NCBI GenBank assembly: GCA_001643675.2
Contig: LSRY02000008.1
Span: forward strand, 1,614,001 to 1,678,000
DNA: 64,000 bases
Origin: Monocercomonoides exilis
Lineage: Eukaryota > Preaxostyla > Oxymonadida > Polymastigidae
Direction of reading: 5' to 3'
The translations under genes were made by a program, and so were the position numbers. The stretch's first letter is position 1. Every line of letters begins with the position of its first letter. The notes beneath the pieces were generated by a model. That model saw only the letters and a program-made list of their open reading frames with translations, searched no databases and was not told the DNA's origin. Shown in pieces: positions 55,843-64,000 of this stretch.

Positions 55843-57330
55843 TTGTGCACGAATAAATATTTTTTTTTGAAAAATGCAATGCGTGTGTATTTCATTTTAT
55901 TTTTGCCATTCATTAACAACCACTTTCTATCTTTTTTTGTTGGCCTTTCGTTTTTGAAGCAAGTTGAGCAGCAGAGGCAACGGAGTTTGAATGACTGTTG
56001 TTGTTTGAGCTTGCAATTGCTTTCTGTCTGCTGCTTGGCAGTTGCCACTACAAAATCCCTGCAAGCTAAATTATCGGGTGATGTTGAGTCAGGGGAAGCA
56101 TGGAGATGCAAAAGAGGCAGATGCATTTGAGTTTGTGTGCCATGAGGCTAATTCGATATTTGATGAGCATTTCAGATTTTTCAGCTGATATGACAGGATT
56201 ATTCGGGAAACTGGGGCGATGCTGAGACACAGGGTGAAAAAGGGGGAAGACACGAGAGAAAGAGAGATGCAATTCAACATTTTCAGAGGAACTGTTGAAT
56301 GGAATGGGCAAAATGGCAGGGGATAATAAGATGTCATTGGACAACACGATGTTGTTGGAGAAGCACACTGGGTGTTTGGGCTTGAGAAAAAAAAATGATT
56401 CATTTTCAGTTCAATCTGATCTATTTGTCGAGCATAAGGTTTGAGAAATTGATTTATGAAAAAAGGAAGAAAGGAAGGCAGGCAGACGAAATGAATGATT
56501 ATTTGAAGTTATGTCTTTGTGAGAACTTTCTGATGCACAATGATGGCTGCAAAAACAAAGAAATGAAAGCGATCTGTGCTTGATGTGCTGAGGAAGTTGC
56601 CTCAAGCAGAGACGAAACAGAAGAAGTACAGAAAGAAGAAGAAGAAGAAGAAGAAGAAGAAGGTCTTCTGGCTCTGAGCCACTTGAGCTTGTGAGATGGA
56701 GTGGCATTGCTTGGGTGTTTGATGTTTGATGAAATTTTTGAGTTTGCATGAACTCAAAAAAAAAAAATAATAAATAAATAGATAAATAAATAAATTGGAA
56801 AGTGGACAAGAAATTGCATTTGAAGGAGATTGGGGAGAGGAGGAAATACAATGAGCTGCACCACAATCTGACGCATCTGGAGTGCCAGCTGGTGTGGGAG
56901 TTTTTGATGAGCAGAATGTTGGAGGAGAGAGAATGAGAAAGTGTTGTTGTGAGAGACCGAAGATTTGGGAGAGATGTGCCAAAAGAATAGGAAGAGGCGT
57001 TGAGATGAGTGGATTTGACGAGAAAGGGGAGGAAGAAGGGGAAGAGAAAGGGGAAGAGTTGGAAGAGGGAGTTTTGTTTTGATGGGCAAATGCATTTGAA
57101 ATTCTTTTTGTGGGAAAGAATAAAAAAAGAAAATAGAAAAAAGAAAAAAGAAAAAAGAAAAAAGAAAGCATGAACGGCGAACATTATAGAATATCCGATT
57201 GGAAATGAATGGAACGGAGAAATATAGCCACAGAGCAGGTTTTCAATTCTGGCATATGCTTCGATTTGAGGCAAGGTTAAGGCAAGAGAATGAGGGACTT
57301 TGAACTTGTTGGACTTATTAATCAACACTT
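55843..57330 (+). other. Degenerate exon region upstream of BH10
   Basis: Several stretches have coding character on the + strand but in changing frames: a hydrophobic MRVYFILFLPFINN (about 55,878), FEKLIYEKRKKGRQADEMND (56,395-56,583), an (AAG)n tract (56,636-56,660), and a coiled-coil-like KKLHLKEIGERRKYNELHHN (about 56,807-56,935). Stops between them could be introns or decay. No complete gene model is proposed. Confidence 0.3.
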
Positions 57331-57956
57331 ATGATTTTTGATGGCAAATGTTTTTCCGAACAATTTCGATAAGACGAATTTTTGACAAAAGAAGAATTAG
57401 AAGAATATTGAATTGGAGCATCGAAAAGGATGCTTCAATCTTTCAGGTTTATTATCAATGTGTGCAACTCCTTCCTTTTTTTAAATCAAATCTGATTTTT
57501 TTCAAATGACAATTAATTTATTGTTCGTGTTTAAAAATTTGATGTTATGTCCAACGCCAGTTCATAAACATGGAACGTGAAAAGATGATTTTTGAGCACT
57601 TTTTGAAAATACAGTTGAAACGAATTGAGAGCGAATGGAGGAATTAATTAAAGAAAATATATGAAATGAATGGAAGAGGAAAGACTTGAAGATTAATACA
57701 AAATTTTGAAAAGGGGGAAGGGAAGAAGCAAAGGAGAGAGCGGAAAATTGATGATTTGATAAAAGAAAGATTCTGGCAAGAATTAGAGAAGACGAAGAAG
57801 AATGATGAAGACGAAGAAGATATTAACAAAAAATAGAATAAAAGAGAATATTAAATGAAGGCGAAGAAAGAAGGGAAAGAGAAGATGGATTATATGATTT
57901 TTTGAGGGATGCTTGAAGAAAAATAGAAAGAAAGAAGAAGTGGAAGAAATATTTAT
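57331..57956. other. Short region before BH10
   Basis: Contains NEMNGRGKT-type and K/E-rich readings (57,660-57,840) related to the exon before the introns of other cassettes. The last ~100 bp (GAAGGCGAAGAAAG to ATATTTATATG) match the upstream region of BH4 closely. This conserved block is a candidate promoter or 5' UTR. Confidence 0.35.
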
Positions 57957-60459
57957 ATGAGAGAGTTGTGGAACTCATCAGTTGAGATGAAGAGGACAGG
58001 GCTTGTGGTTGGGGGAGTGTGGAAGGAAGGGGAGTGTGGTTGTGGTGAGGGGGTGTGCTGTGGGGATGGGGAAGGATGTTGAGGCAGGGGCATTTGATGT
58101 GAGTGGGAGCATTGGGGTGTTGAGGAACATCACATTGAAAGGGTGGAGAAGAGGGGGAGAGATCTATTCAGGCAGGCTGTTTGGAGGGAAGGGATATGGA
58201 GGGGAGAAGGGTGGAGGTGAAGAAAAAGCGAGTGAAGGAGAAGGAGGAGAAAGAGGAAGAGGAAGAGAAGGAGATGGAGATGGAGAAGGCATTGAAGGGA
58301 GTATTTCGGTGAGTGAATCACATTTCTCTTCTTTTTGTGTCTCGTCAGCCCCATTCCTTTCGTCCCCTTCAATACCCCTAATATCCCTCTCCAAACTCAC
58401 TTTTTTCAATATTTCAACAGCAAATGATGCATGTTCACCTTCAACAACTACGTCAACCCAAGCCTCATGTTTGATGAGCAGTTGTTCATTCTCATCTGTT
58501 AATGATGCATATGATGGAGGAATTGTTCCTTCTCTGAACAACCCCTATGCCTCTCTGACTGCCTCAAACACCTCATTTGTTGGGTGTTGCAGGACAAGAA
58601 ATGTTGTTTGCGAAGGAACTAAAACTAATAAGCTGGCTCCAGGAAGACAAAATGAAACATTCAATGGAGCTAATACATTCACTTGGTGCGAATGGAATGG
58701 ATCGAAGACAACAGGAGAAGCTGACTCGTATGCTGATGGAATATCTAGCGGAGGGGCCATCTGCATGTACAGTCAATCATCTGCCTCTGTGTCTGTTTCT
58801 CATTGCTCTTTCAACAACTGTTATGCTTATTATGCAGGAGGCGGTATTTATTGTTACAATATCAAATCTGTTGAGATTGTGAACAACACCTTTGATTCTT
58901 GTACTGCACAAAGTTATCGTGGTGGCGGGATGTTCATTCATACTATAAAATTGTGTGTTCGGATCAGCGGATGTGAATACCAGAATTGCAATGGAAGAGA
59001 ATGTGGAGGAGGACTTTATCTTGATTATTTTAATGTTTCAGGAACTGATTGCATTGGAACAGAAAATGGAGGAGGGGAGAGTGCGTGTGTGTTTGACTGC
59101 AGTTTCACTTCATGCTCATTGACAAACAATGGAGGTGGAGGCATGTGTTGTGCTACTGTTCCTGCGACACAATTCAAAATGAGGAGCATTCAGTTTATTT
59201 CATGTTCGGCATTTTCATATGGAGGAGGATTTTATTTAAATCCAAATCAACCAACAACGCCAAATGATAAAATATATTGTTATTTTTTATTTTTTCATGA
59301 ATGCAAATGTTCGGCCAATCCTCCTTATGGGCATGATGTGATGTATTATGATCGCTATGAACTTTTTAATTCATCTGGAAATCCATTTCATGAATGTTAC
59401 ACAACGAATACAGACAGCAGGAGGGTATGTTATGGATATAATTACACGGGAAGTAGCTGGCTATTTCAACACACAGAAAAGAAGGATTGGCTGAAAGACA
59501 AGACGTTATATGTTTCTGTGAATGGAAATGATAATTTTGAGTTGTGTGGGGCAAATGAATCAAATCCGTGTTTGACAGTGAAGAAGGCGTTTGAGATGTG
59601 TGAGGTGCAGATAAGCTTGTCAGTCACGCTGATGGAAGGGAATCACACAAGCGAGGCAACAACAGTTGAGATTGGAGAAAAGAAGATTTCAGTCATTGGG
59701 AAAGGGAGGACGGAGAGTTCGATTGGAACAGGAGCACTTTCATCTGTAGGAACGCTGTTCAGTGTGACGACAGGTCACCTTGGTTTATTGCACATGAAGG
59801 TTGATTGTAACTCAAATATAAATCCTTCGCCGAGTGTGGTTGTGGTGTCTGATGGAGGTGGGTCACTCTCATTGGAGGATGTTGTGATCACCACAAGTAT
59901 TTCTTCAGGAAACTATGTGATGTCTTCGTCAGTGTTTGTGGTGCCGCTGTCGCAGCTGTCGATGGTTGGTGTGGAGATCATAAATATGAATGTCTCAAAG
60001 CCATTGTTCTCTGAGCCGGATCCATCTTCTCCTTCTCCTTCTTCTTCTTCTTCATTGCCGTCATCTGCACTGTATCTGACAGCCACAGCATCAGGAGAGA
60101 GCGTGCTGGCGAATGTGAAGGTGACGAATGTGAAGTTGACTGAAGGAGATGGGGTGGTTGTGGCAAAGAGTGTGAAGGCTGGAGAGACATTTGGGATGAT
60201 GAGCACGAGAACAGAAGGGGGGCAGAGTGGTTGTATGTTTGGGAAGGGCGATTCTGAGATGAATTTTTGGTCACATGCGAATTTGGAGGGAGGAATAAAA
60301 AATCATAGGTGCGTTGTGAATTTGTTTCTGTTTTGCTGCAACTCGTGCAACCCACATAAAATAAGCATCATAACTGCTGCAAAACTCGAAATCTCCTGTT
60401 TTATCAAGGAGCAGAAAATCGGGTTTATTTGTGAAAAGGAAAGGAAGCAAGGTGAGTAA
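57957..60459 (+). CDS. BH10: longest beta-helix surface-protein gene in the window
   Basis: The main ORF 58,003-60,459 has 818 codons. An ATG at 57,957 (MRELWNSSVEMKRTGLVVG) is linked to it by a one-base offset at five G (58,011-58,015), exactly as in BH4. Segments: N-terminal coils (GSVVVVRGC, GGAFDVSGSIGVLRNITLKG), a Gly/Glu/Arg-rich insert, LTFFNISTANDAC, NTSFVGCC, GGAICMY, GGGIYC, GGGMFI, GGGLYLD, GGGMCC, GGGFYLN, CYTTNTDSRRVCYGY, and the type 2 segment YVSVNGND..CLTVKKAFE. More helix coils follow (GHLGLLHMKVDCNSN, GGGSLSLEDVVITTS, LSMVGVEIINMNVSK, VTNVKLTEGDGVVVAKSV). The end after GGIKNHRC enters P4 and may be intron or foreign sequence (GTGCGT donor at 60,309). No signal peptide or anchor was found. 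The role as an exported adhesin-like protein is inferred. Confidence 0.65.
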
Positions 60460-60674
60460 TTTGATGGAACATGAACGATTTATTTTTTCTTTGAAAAAAA
60501 GAGTATTCGAATTATTTTTCCATTTTCGATGTTTTGCAGAAACAAAAAGTGGACAAGTTTCTTTATTGAATCCTTCTTTTTTTCTATGAAACAATTCATA
60601 TGATTTTTATTTTTTCATTCATTGGCCAACTGCTTTTGAATGATTTTTTAGACTACAATAGTTATTAAAAATAT
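60460..60674. other. AT-rich flank between BH10 and M3
   Basis: No feature beyond the palindrome arm itself; mirrored at 63,606-63,820. Confidence 0.5.
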
Positions 60675-60937
60675 ATATGGGTGATTATTTTTGAAATCAT
60701 ATTTTTTCTTACAAAAATTTCGGTGCAAAAATTTTTCTTGAAAATCAATAAAAAAAATTGAAAAGTGAAAAGGCTTATTGAATGCATTTTTATCTTTGAT
60801 TCGGATCAACCATTTGTTTTGAAAAACAATTATCATGCTTTTTCTCTTTTGAATTTAAATTTCTTTCGAAAAACTAACAATCTTTGAAAAATTAACACCC
60901 CGAAAAAAGATATGATTTCAAAAATAACCACCCATAT
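60675..60937. mobile_element. MITE-like TIR element M3 (P4 left arm)
   Basis: 263 bp. The left end GTGATTATTTTTGAAATCAT and the right end ATGATTTCAAAAATAACCAC are inverse copies, 27 of 28 matching with the outer ATATGG bases. The interior starts AAAAATTTCGGTGCAAAA and has ATTGAAAAGTGAAAAGG, as in M1 and the P3 flank. Non-coding. Confidence 0.65.
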
Positions 60938-61979
60938 CGATCTTTTCTTTTTCATGCTTTTTTTTTTTCAAATGTGATTTTCACAACAACATTTTTTTAT
61001 TACAAAATGAAAAAATCAAACAGTTCCCTTGTTTGAAAAGAAATATGAAATTTCGGAACAAACTGTTGAAGAACTTCAAAAATGATTTGTTGATGAACAA
61101 ACAAACAAATGGATAAATGAATGGATGAAAAACATCAAACAATAGTATTTTCACAACAACTGATGAATGGAAAAAAAAAAAATTATTCGATTTTTTTTTG
61201 TATTTTTGTCAAATAATATCAAACTCTTCTGATTTGTCAATCATTCATTTTCATTTTGACAGGGGAAAATAAAAATGAAAACAATTATTCATTGAGAAAT
61301 CAGAGGAATTAGAAAATGGGTTCAATCTTAATTATTTAATGAAATATTTATCAAAATGAAAAATTAAAATTAAAAAATAGATCTCTTTTATAATGAAAAT
61401 AATTTTTCTTCGTTAATGGTTTATTTTTTTGTCTTTATTTTCCAATTTCAACCAAAAGGCACTCAATGGCTTTCAAAGTTATGATTTCAAAATTAATCAC
61501 TCATATTGATTTTTTCGAATTGAATGTTTGTTTTTTATTTATTTTGTTTTCTTCTTTTTTTTTATCAAAACAAATAATTCTTTCACAAAACGATGAAAAA
61601 GAAGTTTTTGAAATGCATCAACACTGATTTATTTGTTCCTTTTTTATTTTTGTTTTCCAGTCACACTTTTAACAGTTTATTTTGATGAGGGTGATTGCTT
61701 ATCTTATCCCACAAGTTTTCTGTCAAAAACGTCGATTTGAAATTGAGATTGGGACACTTGGAAATGGACACTTGAAATTGATAACTACATAGTGACAGTT
61801 CATTATTTGACTTTTTTTGTCTCAAATATAAGGTTTGTTTGGTTATTGAAAATCCTATTACACTTCAACTGAATATTCACAAGTCAATCTCGAAAAGCTG
61901 TATGATCATCCATTCTCCAATTTATTTTCTGATCTCATAACTCATTTTCCATATTCATCTCGATTATTTCTTTTCATTT
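60938..61979. other. P4 left arm core, AT-rich
   Basis: No gene. A solitary TIR-like end (ATGATTTCAAAATTAATCAC) lies at 61,481-61,500, with its mirror at about 62,780-62,799. Confidence 0.5.
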
Positions 61980-62300
61980 GATTCAATGATTATGGAATTG
62001 ATTTATTGTCTCAATTATATCATTATTCTTTATGAAAAGTTGCAAAAGCAATATTTTAATGTTTATTTGAATATTTCTAATTTTTTGATGATTATCATAT
62101 TTCAACATTTAATTAAATCGAAAATAAAAAGTTTAAAAATACATTAAATATTCCATTGAAATCAACATGAGGTGTTTTATGAGTTTGATCAAAAATTTTT
62201 GAAATAATACAAATATCCTTTTCATTAATGACATTTGCTACATTTCAAAAATGAATTATTATTTAATGAGATAGAAAACCTAATCCACATTTATTTAACC
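61980..62300. other. Loop of palindrome P4
   Basis: 321 nt single-copy AT-rich sequence. No ORF and no TIR pair were recognised in it. Confidence 0.7.
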
Positions 62301-63342
62301 AAATGAAAAGAAATAATCGAGATGAATATGGAAAATGAGTTATGAGATCAGAAAATAAATTGGAGAATGGATGATCATACAGCTTTTCGAGATTGACTTG
62401 TGAATATTCAGTTGAAGTGAAATAGGATTTTCAATAACCAAACAAACCTTATATTTGAGACAAAAAAAGTCAAATAATGAACTGTCACTATGTAGTTATC
62501 AATTTCAAGTGTCCATTTCCAAGTGTCCCAATCTCAATTTCAAATCGACGTTTTTGACAGAAAACTTGTGGGATAAGATAAGCAATCACCCTCATCAAAA
62601 TAAACTGTTAAAAGTGTGACTGGAAAACAAAAATAAAAAAGGAACAAATAAATCAGTGTTGATGCATTTCAAAAACTTCTTTTTCATCGTTTTGTGAAAG
62701 AATTATTTGTTTTGATAAAAAAAAAGAAGAAAACAAAATAAATAAAAAACAAACATTCAATTCGAAAAAATCAATATGAGTGATTAATTTTGAAATCATA
62801 ACTTTGAAAGCCATTGAGTGCCTTTTGGTTGAAATTGGAAAATAAAGACAAAAAAATAAACCATTAACGAAGAAAAATTATTTTCATTATAAAAGAGATC
62901 TATTTTTTAATTTTAATTTTTCATTTTGATAAATATTTCATTAAATAATTAAGATTGAACCCATTTTCTAATTCCTCTGATTTCTCAATGAATAATTGTT
63001 TTCATTTTTATTTTCCCCTGTCAAAATGAAAATGAATGATTGACAAATCAGAAGAGTTTGATATTATTTGACAAAAATACAAAAAAAAATCGAATAATTT
63101 TTTTTTTTTCCATTCATCAGTTGTTGTGAAAATACTATTGTTTGATGTTTTTCATCCATTCATTTATCCATTTGTTTGTTTGTTCATCAACAAATCATTT
63201 TTGAAGTTCTTCAACAGTTTGTTCCGAAATTTCATATTTCTTTTCAAACAAGGGAACTGTTTGATTTTTTCATTTTGTAATAAAAAAATGTTGTTGTGAA
63301 AATCACATTTGAAAAAAAAAAAGCATGAAAAAGAAAAGATCG
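62301..63342. other. P4 right arm core, AT-rich
   Basis: Mirror of 60,938-61,979; no gene. Confidence 0.5.
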
Positions 63343-63605
63343 ATATGGGTGGTTATTTTTGAAATCATATCTTTTTTCGGGGTGTTAATTTTTCAAAGAT
63401 TGTTAGTTTTTCGAAAGAAATTTAAATTCAAAAGAGAAAAAGCATGATAATTGTTTTTCAAAACAAATGGTTGATCCGAATCAAAGATAAAAATGCATTC
63501 AATAAGCCTTTTCACTTTTCAATTTTTTTTATTGATTTTCAAGAAAAATTTTTGCACCGAAATTTTTGTAAGAAAAAATATGATTTCAAAAATAATCACC
63601 CATAT
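63343..63605. mobile_element. MITE-like TIR element M4 (P4 right arm copy of M3)
   Basis: Exact mirror position of M3 (coordinates add to 124,280), same TIRs and length. It arose with the palindrome, not by a separate insertion. Confidence 0.65.
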
Positions 63606-64000
63606 ATATTTTTAATAACTATTGTAGTCTAAAAAATCATTCAAAAGCAGTTGGCCAATGAATGAAAAAATAAAAATCATATGAATTGTTTCATAGAAAA
63701 AAAGAAGGATTCAATAAAGAAACTTGTCCACTTTTTGTTTCTGCAAAACATCGAAAATGGAAAAATAATTCGAATACTCTTTTTTTCAAAGAAAAAATAA
63801 ATCGTTCATGTTCCATCAAATTACTCACCTTGCTTCCTTTCCTTTTCACAAATAAACCCGATTTTCTGCTCCTTGATAAAACAGGAGATTTCGAGTTTTG
63901 CAGCAGTTATGATGCTTATTTTATGTGGGTTGCACGAGTTGCAGCAAAACAGAAACAAAATCGCAACGCACCTATGATTTTTTATTCCTCCCTCCAAATT

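Larger units (their letters stand above)
60280..64000. repeat. Palindrome P4 (arms 60,280-61,979 and 62,301-64,000, right arm open)
   Basis: Pairs add to 124,280 (60,648 with 63,632; 61,979 with 62,301). The loop is 321 nt. The right arm ends with the window while still matching the 3' end of BH10, so an inverted BH10 copy may continue beyond 64,000. Confidence 0.85.

Noticed and set aside
868-60459. Functional pectate or pectin lyases
   Set aside because: Only the beta-helix-like coil pattern is seen; no catalytic Asp/Arg/Lys cluster was recognised, so an enzymatic role is not claimed.

Overview
The window is eukaryotic. It is AT-rich and has candidate spliceosomal introns (GT..AG, about 70-165 nt), many microsatellites, and a repeated family of long, Cys-, Ser-, Asn- and Gly-rich ORFs. 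No bacterial operons, tRNA or rRNA genes were seen. The ORFs look like fragments of large right-handed beta-helix (pectin-lyase-fold, Pmp-like) surface proteins: coils with GGGI/GGAI and FxxC or FxNS motifs, many N-x-S/T sites, one DUF1565-like segment of the type YVSVNGND..CLTVKKAFE, and in several copies a following hydrophobic membrane helix. The standard genetic code fits, because all the long ORFs use CAA/CAG for Gln and have no internal TAA/TAG. An anaerobic excavate protist such as an oxymonad (Preaxostyla) is my best guess; this rests on general resemblance only.

The layout is dominated by four giant inverted repeats placed end to end. P1 has its centre near 15,448 with arms of about 11.4 kb (4,045-26,476). 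P2 has its centre near 28,930 with arms of about 1.65 kb. P3 has its centre near 41,029 with arms of about 10.4 kb (30,395-51,667). P4 has its centre near 62,140, and its right arm runs off the window. I name the beta-helix copies BH1 to BH10, with a/b for the two arms. Their order and strands are: BH1-, BH2-, BH3a+, BH4a+ | BH4b-, BH3b-, BH5+ | BH6-, BH7a-, BH8a+ | BH8b-, BH7b+, BH9+, BH10+ |. The palindrome centres are AT-rich and gene-free. The P1 centre holds short TTAGGG-like motifs inside a small inverted repeat. The P2 centre is a TIR-bounded element of about 265 bp that resembles dispersed MITE-like elements at 1-230, 53,318-53,579, 60,675-60,937 and 63,343-63,605.

Most copies are incomplete at the 5' end and stop or change frame at shared positions at the 3' end. 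They look more like interchangeable cassettes than free-standing genes. Sequence blocks are shared in different combinations: BH2 matches BH5 in its first third, BH7 in the middle and BH8 at the end. The mapped outer limits of P1, P2 and P3 all fall inside cassette ORFs. The simplest reading is a gene family that diversifies by segmental gene conversion and by inverted recombination, with palindromes as the product or the driver. Assembly fold-back or joining of two haplotypes could mimic part of this picture and has not been excluded.
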